A stretch of 64,000 nt of DNA. Source: Diphasiastrum complanatum. Lineage: Eukaryota > Streptophyta > Lycopodiopsida > Lycopodiales > Lycopodiaceae. Below, in pieces: positions 1-9,929 of the stretch. Position 1 is the first letter of the stretch, and each line of letters starts with the position of its first letter. The position numbers were made by a program, and so were the translations under genes. The notes below the pieces were generated by a model. That model did no database searches. It saw only the letters and a program-made list of their open reading frames with translations, and had not been told where the DNA came from. Location of the stretch: contig CM055096.1 in assembly GCA_029204225.1 (NCBI GenBank), forward strand, positions 3,427,617 through 3,491,616, given 5' to 3'.

Positions 1-271
1 TTCTCTTTCCATTCGTCCTCAGTTGTTGTCTGATGCTCATGCTTCCACTATTGGTGGCCATTTTGGTTTTCAGAAGTCTTATAAACGTCTTAAGGACCAT
101 TTCTATTGGCCATCCATGAAGTCTGAGCTAGCCCATCTTATTCATGATTGTCCTTTTTGTGCCCAATATTCACGTGCTAAGTCCGTTGGTTTGCTCCAGA
201 GTTGGCCCATTCCTCATCGCCAGTGGACGGATATTTCTATGGACTTTATCCTTGGTCTTCCTCATACTCGC
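1..271 (+). pseudogene. Ty3/gypsy integrase, N-terminal part (element A)
   Basis: The reading frame open from the window edge encodes the HHCC zinc-binding region of a gypsy integrase: DAHAS and GGHFG supply the histidines and CPFC the cysteines, with FYWPSM between them. It then gives the start of the DDE core, whose first catalytic Asp is in SMDFILGLP. Integrase inserts retroelement cDNA into chromosomes. The frame is cut at position 271 by insertion of element B and resumes at 6407. The rest of element A lies left of the window. Identity as gypsy integrase is secure; the clade is not resolved. Confidence 0.9.
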
Positions 272-626
272 TGTTACAATCTTACTTACTGCAAACCTCC
301 AGGTGCCGGTTCACCACAAGAGACCAAACGATTCACGTTCCACCCCGCCATAGGACCTAATCCGGGTCCACCCACCGTGCCCTGGCCTCTGACCGTATCA
401 AGCTGGATCCGACCTCCATCCCATACGGCGTCCCATACCACCGCCTAGGCTCTCAGCCATCTCCTGCCTCACACTAGCAATACATCCTGGCCGTGCACAC
501 GCTCTCCATCCACCTCCTCCTAGGTAGATAGAATGGATGGCAAATGAGCCCTCCTCCCCTTGTATACCTCCAAGGAGAGAGACTCCAAGCCATGTGCACT
601 CCTGGATCATGACACGTGGCAACCAT
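272..626 (-). repeat. Element B 3' LTR, inner edge deleted
   Basis: It matches 5960-6314 of the other LTR with scattered point differences. It stops after AACCAT, where the other LTR continues for 92 more bases. The missing part is the 5' edge of this LTR in element orientation, next to the polypurine tract, so a deletion joined pol directly to the LTR interior. Confidence 0.85.
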
Positions 627-1250
627 ACACCGGTTTTTGAGCCCACGTTGACGTACATCAACAATGGCCTGTGGTTCAGTAGGTACAAAGGATGATAGGT
701 CCTCCAACTGAACTAAATCCTCCTGAGGCATCAAGTCATCCTTTCCACCAAGTCGTTCTTTTAAACGACTAATGTGAAAAACTGGATGTACCTTAACACC
801 CTGAGGAAGTTCCAGCTGGTACGCATTTCGATGGAGTTTCTTTACTATACGGAATGGCCCTGCGTAACGAGGAGACAACTTAGGACATTTTCCAGTCCTT
901 AGAACCATAGAATCTTTTGGAATTCTAAGATATACCCAAGCCACCTCCTCATAGACCCTAGGTTGTCGCTTCTGATTAGCATAAAGCTGGGCTCTATCCT
1001 GAGCCGTTTTTACGATTTCGCGAGCAACAAGCAACATCTCTTGCATATCATGCAGGAAATCTACCGCTGCCTTAACCTTAAGGCCTTTGAGGCCCACTGA
1101 AACGGGAGCCCTAGGCTGGAAACCATACATCAAAGAAAATGGACTAAAACCCGTCGCTGAGTGCTTTGCGCTATTATACGCAAACTCAATCATTGGAAGG
1201 TACCTTTCCCAATCCGACTGTCTTCTGGAAACATATGCTCTTCCATACAC
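627..1250 (-). pseudogene. Element B integrase C-terminal half with start of a chromodomain-like segment
   Basis: The minus-strand frame starts MYGRAY and carries the late integrase core (IEFAYNSAKHSATGFSPF, LMYG), then the GPFRIVKKL and HPVFHISRLK motifs typical of the C-terminal region of gypsy integrases. PQAIVDVRQRGLKNR near its end resembles the start of an integrase-linked chromodomain. That segment is cut by the junction with the LTR, and the frame continues spuriously into LTR sequence to 474. In chromoviruses this domain guides insertion; here it is truncated. The element's own polypurine tract is missing, consistent with the same deletion. Confidence 0.82.
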
Positions 1251-1790
1251 TAGTTTGTCCTCTCTGTCTGACCATCCGATTCAGGATGATCTGATGACCC
1301 CAAACTTAGAGTGGTCTCTAATTTCTCAAAGACCGCTTGCCAGAATTTGCTAGTGAACTTTGGATCTCGATCACTAACAATGTCATTCGGCAAACCAAAC
1401 AACCTAAACAACTTTTCCACGAAAAGCTGTGCAAGTTCAGAAGCTTTGACAGTTTGCTTGGTTGGTATGAACTGCGCCATTTTAGTCAACCCGTCAACTA
1501 TTACCCAAATGGCATCATTTTGCTTCCCCGTCCGAGGTAGCCCAACCACAAAGTCCATGGAAATACTTTCTGACTTTCTTTCGGGAATTTCCAAGGGCAT
1601 TAACAAACCAGCTGCCTTAAGTCTTTCAACTTTGTTAACTTGGCATTGCGCACACTTGCAAACATATGCCTCCACTTGATTTTTTAAATTTGGCCAGTAA
1701 AAGTTCCTTTTTACTAAGTCAAGTGTCCTTTGAGCCCAGGGTACCCTGCACACGGGCTGTCATGACATTCATGCAGGATTTGGGCCCTTA
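1250..1790 (-). pseudogene. Element B integrase zinc finger and catalytic core
   Basis: This region encodes FYWPNL, the CKCAQCQ cysteines of the HHCC finger, SMDFVVGLP with the first catalytic Asp, and SDRDPKFTSKFW with the second. The histidine half of the finger lies in the preceding frame (ECHDSPCAGYPG), so a frameshift separates them near 1750-1720. The frame ends at ESDGQTERTN followed by a stop, where the third catalytic residue region normally follows, and coding resumes at MYGRAY after the break. Confidence 0.86.
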
Positions 1791-3285
1791 TATCATCATT
1801 TTCTGGCACACAAACTTTTCCATTCCGGAAAAGTAACCCATTCCTAATGGAATAGTCTTTTTGTATCTTGTCCTGAGGAGAAATCTTGGAATCCTGCATT
1901 CCAAGCTCATCACTAGATCTAGAAGAACTTGCCAGGACGTCTAGCCAAATACGACTGAAGTACCTATCGGTCTTACACAAATCTCTTAAGGACAGATACA
2001 ACTCGGATTGGATCTCAGAAAATCTTAACTGATTAACCTCTCCAATCCGGTTTAAGGCGTCCGCGACACTAGTACAAGTACCCTTCCGGTACTCAATGTC
2101 ATAATGAAATTCTTGGAGCATCTCTGACCATCTGGCCTTACGACCCCTAAGGTCGACCGCATCGTTAATATACTTTAACGCTTGATGGTCAGTAACTATA
2201 GTAAACTGGGAGCCATACAAATAATGTCTCCAAACTTTCAGGGCATTAATAACAGCGAAAAGTTCCTTGTCATAGGTGGAATACCGCCTTTGAGCAGGGT
2301 CCAACTTCTTGCTTTCAAAAGCTACCGGCCTACCATCCTGGTATAGGACTGCGCCTATAGCATAGTCACTGGCATTTGTTTCAAGTACATACGGCTTGTT
2401 AGGATCCACTATGTGTAGGATAGGCGCTGTAGTTACACAGTATTTGAGGTTCTCAAAACTCTGATTCAACTCTTCAGTCCAAGTAACTGGAGGACTGAAC
2501 TTACCGTGCCGGCTAACTCTTTTAGCCCCTCTGAGGACATTCGTCAAGGCCAATGCAATTAATGCATGGTTCAAGATGAATCTATGAAAAAACCCCGTAA
2601 AGCCCAAAAAGGACTTAACCTCCCGAATGGTTTTAGGGATAGGCCATTCACGTACTTGTCGGACTTTATTTGGGTCAATTTCCAACCCATGGTCCGAAAT
2701 AATGTGACCAAGGTATATCAACCTTTTCTGGAAGAACACACATTTGGATTCCTTGGCAAAAAGCTTTTCCTGTCTAAGTAACTTTAAGACAGTCCTGAGA
2801 TGCTCCTCATGCTCCTCCAAGGTCTTACTATAGATGAGAATAACATCTAAGTAGACTATTACGAACTTTCCAAAATTTGGACAAAGAAGATCGTTCATCA
2901 TCTGCTGGAAAGTCGCTGGAGCATTTGTCAAGCCAAATGGTAAAACCAGAAACTCATAATGGCCGTACCTAGTTCTAAACCCGGTTTTTTCAATATCCTC
3001 AGTCTTTATGCGAATTTGATGATACCCTGATCTCAAATCGATTTTGGTGAAGTACTTTGCACCATGCAATCGATCGACCAGTTCATCCATTCGCGGCAAA
3101 GGATAACGGTTTTTAATTGGTAGCTTATTCAACTTTTTAAAGTCCACACAAAGACGAATACCTCCGTCTTTTTTGTCAACAAGAAGCACAGGTGCCCCCC
3201 AGGGAGATTTACTAGGCCTAACATGGCCCATCTTAAGGTAATTTTGCAGTTGCCTATAAACCTCATCCTCTTCAGTAGTGCTCAT
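1714..3285 (-). pseudogene. Element B reverse transcriptase and RNase H
   Basis: A 523-residue open stretch with gypsy RT motifs: SPWGAPVLLVDKKDGGIRLC near residue 27, KIDLRSGYHQI near 80, [11 protein letters not shown] near 118, and the catalytic box near 145, which reads YLDVIL. In active enzymes this box is Y/F-x-DD, so the second Asp has become Val and polymerase activity should be lost. The RNase H follows from about residue 290 (VLETNASDYAIGAVL, then FTIVTDHQALKYI). In TNAS the usual first catalytic Asp is Asn. The end of the frame holds the integrase zinc-finger histidines. The frame is long for such an old copy. Confidence 0.92.
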
Positions 3286-3718
3286 CCTATATGGATATAG
3301 TAATATAGGAGAACTACCAGGAATCAGTTTAATACCATGGTCAACACCCCTAGGGGGGGAAGACCCTCAGGAAGCTGCTCAGGAAATACATCGTTAAATT
3401 CTTGTCTAAGTTTTGTCTAAGTTTCCCAAATTTCACCTTTCAACGAGTTTTCTTGTTTTAGGTTATTAGACATTAATTCCATTTGGAGATTGTAAAAAAC
3501 TACGTTCTTCATGGTAAGTAAAATCTTTTAACCAACATAAATAAGAACTGCAATCAACAATATCCATACATTTAACAGTTTCCATAGCAGAAAGCATATA
3601 CGGAGTAGAAATATCAACATTTCCATTCAATTCTATGAGTGAGCCGTTATGTAAGAACGACAAACTTTGTGTTACATAGTTTTTCTTCATAGACTCGTTC
3701 CTCTCATAGAACCACTCT
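3286..3718 (-). pseudogene. Element B protease C-terminus and PR-RT linker
   Basis: A 74-residue open stretch at 3466-3690 lies between the protease frame and the RT. It matches the normal position of the protease tail and linker but carries no diagnostic motif that I recognise. Stops and frame changes on both sides (3719 and about 3300-3440) break the gag-pol polyprotein. A run of seven G at 3352-3358 lies in the broken stretch just upstream of the RT frame. Confidence 0.6.
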
Positions 3719-4339
3719 TTACCAAGTATAACATCTACCCTCTAGATTCATAATATGAAAGTCTAAATTATCCTTATAGGCTCGAATCTCTATTGGTAGA
3801 AGTGGGACTATTCGGTCCCAAACTTGGCTTTCTGCTCCAGTTGCCAGCTTCACTGTGTATCGGTGGTCACTTTGCCTTGTTTCCACCTTTAGCTTCTGCA
3901 ACAAATTAGCGTTAATAAAATTATGTGTGGAACCATCGTCAAATAAAACAGTTACGGCTTGGCCACCCACAACCCCCTTCATCCGAATGAGGTCATGAGG
4001 GCGAAAAACAGCTGTATTAAAACAACAATGCTCACACACAGAATTACCAGCAAAGGAAAGATCTACACTAGATATGCTAGAGTTACATGGCGTCTTAAAA
4101 GATGCCCCTTTAGCCTTCCGTTTCTTTGGACATTCCTTCGCGACATGACCTGGTTCCATGCAATTGAAGCACAGATTGTCGCTTTTGGCTTTCATGAAGG
4201 TTTCCTGGTCCAAGGTAGATCTTTTCTTCGATTTCCCCGAACCTGATGCCCCTTCTTTTGCCTTATCTTTCGTTTTCTTTGGAAAGAAAGGCCTCTTACC
4301 CTTTACGTCGGGCAAGACACCAGTCTCAGGCTTAGCCAT
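3719..4339 (-). pseudogene. Element B gag zinc knuckle plus aspartic protease
   Basis: The frame holds a basic Ser/Lys-rich stretch, then a CCHC knuckle (CFNCMEPGHVAKEC) that in intact elements binds the packaged RNA. A retropepsin follows with active-site-like VLFDDGSTHNFIN. The usual D-S/T-G triad reads D-D-G here, which may impair catalysis. The open frame stops at 3719 within the expected protease tail. The order knuckle-protease-RT on one strand is normal for gypsy and is a useful contrast to elements C and K. Confidence 0.88.
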
Positions 4340-4383
4340 CGTACGAGTATCATCGTAGATTCTGGCGAAGCGACAGCATCCTC

Positions 4384-5031
4384 GAGGGTAAGAGGCTAGT
4401 TCCTCCTAACCTCTAGCCGGTAGTCTCTTGGCAACCCCAGTATAAAATGCAACTTTACTAGCAAAGGATCTATTCTAGTTGCAAAACGAGAATAGACCTC
4501 TTGAAATTCTTGTAAATACTGATCCAGGGGCCGGTTCCCCATATGGATTGTTGCATACTGACGATAAAATTCAAAATCATCAAGAATAGGAAGGAAGGCC
4601 GCCTTAAAGGCCTTACAAAAATCCTCCCAATTCCTAGGAACTTCAGGCTTACCCCTTATATCTTGCCACCAGGTAAATGCTTTACCTTGTAGGTACATGA
4701 CGGCTAGATTGATCTTGTTGTCCTCGGATGAATCATGCATGAAAAAGTGCGACTTCCATCGATCCAGCCATTGCAAGACCGCCTCCGGGGTTCTATCCTT
4801 CTTTTTCCCAGCAAAAACTTCAGGAGTGAACAAGGGTTGATGCACCAATTGCCTTAGCTGCGTCAATTACTTGAGATCCTGCTGATCCCGATTGTGCTTA
4901 GCTTGCATATCCACAATCTGTTGCTATAGACTGTTAATAGCCAGCATCAAAGCATCAGGGTCTAAAACAGAGGCAAATACTGTAGCCTCATGAACAGGGG
5001 ACATAGGCTGTGTGGTAGGAGTAGGCTCCAT
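4384..5031 (-). pseudogene. Element B gag capsid region with two internal stops
   Basis: I place the start at the ATG at 5031-5029 because the frame reads MEPTPTTQPMSP and continues into recognised gag. The first stop is TAG where CAG is likely, near 4925; the second is TAA near 4868. Beyond them the capsid signature is clear (TWWQD, NWEDFCKAFKAAFLP, MGNRPLDQYLQEFQEVYSRF). Both stops are explained by C-to-T changes, typical of decayed methylated retroelements. A frameshift near 4390 separates this from the zinc-knuckle frame. Confidence 0.85.
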
Positions 5032-5945
5032 TTTTACAAAGAGAAGAGAGGTGAATTAAGAAGAGATGATAGAAGAGAATCAAAAGCTACTCAAGGAAGA
5101 TAGATACAAGGCTACTCTTACTGTCTCTTGACAAACCAAATGGTATTGTCCATGGCTGCCAAATGGAATAAGAGAGAGCAAGAGGAGGATGCACCACCAC
5201 CTCCACCTCTAGTTCTGAAGAAAAACCATGCATAGGAGAGGTATGCCTCCCTCTCCATGCTTTCCTACAAACTGCCAAGTGGCCATAGCTTGCCACCTTG
5301 GCACCACAGTAGCACACTGGCCACCCACCAGAATTCTGGCCAGTAGGCAGCCAGATCTCCCTGCACCCTCATCGCTGGCTAACATTCCTTTTTTGGAACG
5401 ATTAGATCAAAATCAAGGCTCCCTCGCTGTTTTCCAACGGAACCTGGTCAAAAGTGTCTTTGTTTGACCTCTCTGGCCCGTGAAACAGAGATTCGGGCCT
5501 CCAATCCTGAGCGGAATAGTTGATCGTTTGAAAGTGCCACCTGTCCTGACCTGGACAGTGACATGTGGCAGCCCTTGGAAGGATTCAATACAAGCTTTTG
5601 GTTATTTTACCTCATCGCTGCTCAGACAGTGAGTAACCCACTTTTGTTTTGCGCTGGGAGGGGCCCCTTGATACTGCCCGTTACCTCAACCTTGAGCGAA
5701 AATGTTAGTTGAGGAGGGCTGCCACCTGTCCGCCTCTGGACAGTTCACGTGGCTCACTACACAGGGCCCCACAACTGTCTTTTTTTTTTCAAAAATTTCA
5801 TCCAAAAACCAAAAACAGCGAAGAAGGACAAACATACAAAAGTGCATAAAAAACACGATTTAAGCCCGTTTTGAATTCCGTCAGAAGCATCTTAAATTAC
5901 AAGAAATCTACTACGGATCAACGCACCTGCTTTTAGCATGCAGTG
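5032..5945 (-). other. Element B untranslated leader
   Basis: About 0.9 kb between the primer site and gag. Short ORFs occur on both strands but none shows domain motifs or composition unlike shadows. It contains a T tract at 5781-5790. I see nothing further in it. Confidence 0.7.
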
Positions 5946-5957
5946 GCTCTGATACCA
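5946..5957 (-). other. Element B primer binding site, initiator Met tRNA
   Basis: On the minus strand the sequence reads TGGTATCAGAGC, complementary to the 3' end of plant initiator methionine tRNA. It lies two bases from the LTR edge and fixes element orientation as minus. Confidence 0.93.
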
Positions 5958-5959
5958 TA

Positions 5960-6406
5960 TGTTACAATCTTACTTACTGCAAACCTCCAGGTGCCGGTTA
6001 ACCACAAGAGACCAAACGATTCACGTTCCACCCCGCCATAGGACCTAATCCAGGTCCACCCACCGTGCCCTGGCCTGTGACCGTATCAAGCTGGATCCGA
6101 CCTCCATCCTAGATAGCGTCCCATACCACCGCCTAGGTTCTCAGCCATCTCCTGCCTCACGCTAGCAATACATCCTAGCCGTGCACACGCTCTCCATCCA
6201 CCTCCTCCTAGGTAGATAGAATGGATGGCAAATGAGCCCTCCTCCCCTTGTATACCTCCAAGGAGAGAGACTCCAAGCCATGTGCACTCCTGGATCATGA
6301 CACATGGCAACCATGCAGGTTCACGATAACCAGTCAAGTCTACAGGCCCAGTCATTGTCCAGTCTCAAGTCTGGGTTTGGGACACAAGGGAGTTGGGTCC
6401 CTAACA
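5960..6406 (-). repeat. Element B 5' LTR (447 bp)
   Basis: Complete LTR with TG...CA ends. Positions 5960-6314 align with 272-626; the remaining 92 bases are unique to this copy because of the deletion in the other LTR. It abuts the element A integrase at 6407. Confidence 0.88.
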
Positions 6407-6815
6407 CCCGTCGTGGTCATGACTCTTGTATGGTGGTGGTGGATCGGTTCTCGAAACAAGCACACTTTATACCGGTCCGCAGTACTATTACAGCTGAGCA
6501 GTGCGCGTGTCTTTTTCTATCAGAGATTTTTCGCCTACATGGTATGCCACATACTATCCTATCTGATCGAGATAGTAAGTTTACATCTACATTCTGGACA
6601 CAGCTTATGCGTATTTGGATGTATAGCTTCTGATTGGCACTGCATATCATTCTACTGCTGATGGGCAAACTGAGGTCCTTAATCAAATCCTTGAGGATTA
6701 CCTTCGACATTTTGTTTCTCCTTCCGGGAAGGATTGGGATCAGCATTTATGTTTGGCAGAGTATAGCGATAACTCATACACTACTTGCAGTTGCGATTGG
6801 CCTAGTTTTTAGAAT
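6407..6815 (+). pseudogene. Element A integrase core, continued
   Basis: This resumes the frame broken at 271. It encodes [14 protein letters not shown] and [12 protein letters not shown] (second catalytic Asp), and after a frameshift near 6620 TAYHSTADGQTEVLN, with the catalytic Glu region. Homology fades near 6790-6815, where it meets the VIPP1-like intron without a visible LTR or target duplication. The element is therefore truncated here by deletion or recombination. Confidence 0.85.
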
Positions 6816-7098
6816 GTAGCCTTATACATGGCCAAGAAATAGTTAAAAAAATGCAAATAAGGTGTGCCAAACGATCCCTACAAGTAGCATACAAACTACG
6901 TTAAAAATTTGAAGGTTGGTGAATAACAAACTTCCTATTCAAACACTTAATTCTTGTGACAATAATAGACAAATGTTAAGCTATAAATAGGACTCTAGAA
7001 AGGCATATATGCTTTAGGATGTAAAATGCTGGGTTTCACTATCTATACCACAATATGACAATATTTTTTAAGTAAATGCTTATAAAAGATGCACATAC
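6816..7098 (-). other. Intron 2 remnant of VIPP1-like gene
   Basis: AT-rich non-coding sequence directly downstream of the splice donor after exon 2 (minus strand GTATGT at 7098-7093). No following exon is visible before element A begins. Either exon 3 lies beyond the retroelements, in a very large intron left of the window, or the gene is truncated here. Confidence 0.55.
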
Positions 7099-8108
7099 TC
7101 TGACAATCCTAACCACTCGCTCGAAAATGTTCATCTGCACTCCCAAGGCACCACCACTCCGACCATTTTCATGATTAAATGGCAAAGAAATTGATGCAAA
7201 GTCTCCTGAAGCACTTCCAACAGCAATTTGTCAAATATTCTTGCACTTACATGAAAATAGTTGAATGCACTCTGTAACTTGGTTAGATAGTGGTCAGTTT
7301 TCGATTGGATGCCGCTTGAAAAATTCATATTTTGGTTCAAAAAGGACATAATGTAGCCCAATCGCAGGTCTACATGGCAATGAAACTATAATGCTACAAA
7401 AAGAAAAGGAAAGATGTGGATCATTTGGTGCATCATTAACCAACTCAAACCCCTTGAATTTTTCTCAATTCAAATGCCCGTCGTATAAATGAAAACTCCT
7501 TTCGTGGTGCCCCTCAAACAAGGTCCAAAGACAATAAAGACATCGTATACAATGAGATATAATACTTTCAGACCTCTCACAATTGAATATACATGATAAA
7601 GCCCTATAAGTTACAAGCCTGGATTTATCATTAAAATTCTTGCGTGCCATTTTTAAGCGTTGTGAAGGTTGGCTTTCCGCACTCTCAGGCATCTGCCCTT
7701 GGGCAGAGTCCCTCGTGGCTGGAAATACTCTGGCCGCACCGTTGCCTGCCTTATTAATGCAACCTCTTCAATAATTACTTTGCAATTCAAAATATATTCA
7801 AAGCGTTAAACCCTAAACTGACCTCCATCATCAAAGAATGCTGAGCGCAATGAATGCGAAACAAATGAGCTCTGCAGGATGAGGCCTTTCTTCGGAGAAT
7901 GCAATGTTCTGCGCCAATTCGACGATGCAGCTTGCGGCAGACACAATGCACAAGTTTGAGAAACCGAGCCTGATGCCCCGGGCAAGAAAGAGGCCAGAAA
8001 AGCAGAAGCCCTAGTGCAAGAGAATGGCAAAGATGAAGAAGGGACCAAGGGTGGTGTGGATGGCCTACAAGGGCAAGCCATCCCCACTGCCGCCGCTGCC
8101 ATCGCCAT
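7099..8108 (-). CDS. VIPP1: VIPP1/IM30-like plastid membrane protein, first two exons only
   Basis: Exon 1 (7823-8108) begins MAMAAAAVGMACPC and encodes about 95 residues rich in Ser, Ala and Arg, as in a chloroplast transit peptide, ending FFDDG at a GTCAGT donor. Exon 2 (7099-7205) starts after a CAG acceptor, keeps the phase, and ends GGALGVQMNIFERVVRIVR before GTATGT. The MNxFERxxRVV/IV stretch is the N-terminal amphipathic helix of VIPP1/PspA proteins, which oligomerise on and remodel thylakoid and inner-envelope membranes; SYANA would be expected next. Only about 131 residues are present, so the coiled-coil body is missing from the window. Identification rests on this short motif plus the transit peptide. 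The gene may be functional with a giant intron, or dead. Confidence 0.62.
7206..7822 (-). other. Intron 1 of VIPP1-like gene
   Basis: A 617-bp interval between donor GTCAGT (7822-7817) and the CAG acceptor ending at 7206. It contains an open stretch (7465-7692, starting MPESAESQPSQ) that could be an alternative exon, but phase 1 to phase 1 joining of exons 1 and 2 works without it. Confidence 0.5.
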
Positions 8109-8329
8109 CAGTGTCGCCGCCTATTCACTGGCAAAACACACTCAATTCAAATGGATCAATTGTGGGTTGAAGAATTCCTTGCTTACTCGAGATAAACTGC
8201 AGACACAAGGACTTATTCAAGGTGCGTGTAGAGAGGGCAAATTGAGGTGCGAAGGGAGTAGCAATGAAGCTCCTCAGCATGCAAAAATGCATAGAAAATG
8301 AAGGAGAAGCAGCTCCTCCATCTCTATAG

Positions 8330-8334
<5 letters not shown>

Positions 8335-8386
<52 letters not shown>
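8335..8386. repeat. (CT)26 microsatellite upstream of VIPP1-like start
   Basis: A 52-bp uninterrupted CT tract (GA on the gene's strand), about 227 bases upstream of the putative ATG. That position suits a 5' UTR or core promoter, where GA tracts are common in plants. The regulatory role is inferred only from position. Confidence 0.9.
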
Positions 8387-8389
<3 letters not shown>

Positions 8390-8499
8390 TCAAGAGACAG
8401 AAAAGAGAGAAAAGGAGAAGTATGGATGAAACGAAGGTCACCTTAATTTGGCTGCTTATATGCCACTATAGATTTGGCAGGGCCTTTTTGAAATTTTTG

Positions 8500-8940
8500 G
8501 GTTTGAATAAGGGTGTATCATCTACATAGAGAGTAAATGATTATGGAGTAATTTGATACAGACTTGAAGTAGACACTCGAGTCTATTGAGTTTGGAATAA
8601 AACCATTCTCTATCAGAAATGCATTGATCTTTTGGAACTAGGCTTTGGGTGACTGTTTTAACCCGTAAAGCACCTTGTAGATTTTGCATACAATTTGTTG
8701 ATGCTTGTCGTTGAGTTCGTATCCCTCTGGCTGCATCATATAGATGTCCTCTTCGATGGTTCCATTGAGGAAAGCGGTCTGGACATCCATATGGTGGACT
8801 TCAAGATCTGTTGCGGCTGCAAAGGAGAGAAGTAGACAGATCGAAGTATGTTTGACAACTGGGCTGAAGATTTCTGAATAATCCAGATCTAGAATCTGGG
8901 AAAAGCCTTTAGCTACTAGCTTGGCCTTGTAACGATTTAA
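8500..8940 (-). pseudogene. Ty1/copia reverse transcriptase fragment
   Basis: The frame encodes RYKAKLVAKGFSQ, YSEIFSPVVKHTS, HHMDVQTAFLNGTIEEDIYM, QPEGYE and YGLKQSPKA, the ordered N-terminal motifs of copia RT. A stop then replaces the Trp that normally follows. The reading continues as FQKINAFLIENGF and reaches the catalytic LYVDD near 8505 before ending. Only about 150 residues of RT remain and no LTR is visible. It is joined at its N-terminal side to an acidic non-RT stretch. Confidence 0.88.
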
Positions 8941-9089
8941 TCTCGTATCAACGATGTCATCACCTTGGTCATAATCTTCGATGTAATCGTCACCTTGATC
9001 CCAATATTCCTCCACATCATTGTCATAACCGTCATCACAGTATGACTGATCGTCATCCTCTTGTTCATACCAATCCATTAGAGACGATG
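8941..9089 (-). pseudogene. Acidic low-complexity coding stretch, part 1
   Basis: Immediately upstream of and in frame with the copia RT is about 50 codons extremely rich in Asp, Glu, Tyr and Gln (for example WDQGDDYIEDYDQGDD). The frame runs to 9089, where element C was inserted, and rejoins beyond it at 14001. I know of no such segment in copia pol. It may be the end of an unrelated gene exon fused by recombination, or translated low-complexity DNA. Confidence 0.45.
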
Positions 9090-9929
9090 TGTTGCACCGG
9101 CGCCTCAAAGGGTGCTGGGACTTGAGCGGTTTCCCCAACACGCGCTTAAGTCTAACATTCATCCATCATGCACTTACGTAAAAGCCAACTCAGAAACGTA
9201 ACAAGCTTAACCATTCCGACTTAAAAAAACTGGAATCCCAACCAACCCGAAAGCCAACTCAGAATCCGTCTCCAAAAGGTAACCAAAGGCAAAGACAAGT
9301 CACACATGAAACCCAAGGCATAGTGGTCGCCAAACTGACCAATTGGCATAGCGGCAAGCCACACGTCGATGACGAGGACCCTTAGGCGCCGGCGACGCAA
9401 AAAGGTTGTAGTAAGGGTCCTTCCACTTGGACTAGTCTCGGAGGCGAAACCGAAATGGTAATCATCCCCAAGGATCAACTTTATTAGATTTGGAAGAGGT
9501 TACATTCATACATAGATTGACTGGTCTCGGGGCCACCAACACATGCTGGGCATTGTGCCTGGCTCGTGCTGGTAGAGGGAGCTGAGACCTGGCGACTGGA
9601 TTCCTGGTGCTGGTTGAGCTGCCCAAGTTTCTGTCTGCCGGACTCCCCCTATAGTTCTGCTGTGATTCGGCGCACCCCCTCTGTTCTAAAACATAGTGCT
9701 TTCTGGTAAAGCACGCTTTTTAGGACTTAGTTTTTATTTTGTTGATTAAGACTGGCAAGCCTGGCAGAATCAATCTGGCTCTCGCACATAGGTCCCGGGA
9801 GCCGTCTCGGCGGCAGAATCAACTTGCTTCTGGACTAGGCCATGACTCGAGCTCTAGAGCTAGCTCATGACTTGTGACTACTTGACTGGCTCACCACAGG
9901 TCGGAGGCTCAGTCCTTGACGTTCTAACT
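9090..9929 (-). repeat. Element C 3' LTR, inner edge deleted
   Basis: It aligns with 13087-13917 of the other LTR and ends after GTTCTAACT. The last 78 bp of the full LTR (its 5' edge in element orientation) are missing, and the integrase frame runs straight into it. Confidence 0.88.

Larger units (their letters stand above)
272..6406 (-). mobile_element. Ty3/gypsy LTR retrotransposon B, nested in element A
   Basis: About 6.1 kb on the minus strand, bounded by LTRs starting TGTTAC and ending TAACA. The flanking A integrase resumes in frame across it (HTR before, RGHDS after). Putative 5-bp target duplications are ctcgc at 267-271 and cccgt at 6407-6411, matching only 3 of 5, as expected of an old insertion. 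Gene order along the element is LTR, PBS, gag, zinc knuckle, protease, RT, RNase H, integrase, truncated chromodomain-like tail, LTR. Several stops and frameshifts show it is inactive. Confidence 0.9.

Noticed and set aside
5087-5467. ORFs on both strands in the element B leader
   Set aside because: No motifs; position between primer site and gag identifies the region as untranslated leader.
7465-7692. Open stretch MPESAESQPSQ as an extra exon of the VIPP1-like gene
   Set aside because: Exons 1 and 2 join in phase without it, and I see no VIPP1 similarity; it could only be an alternative exon.
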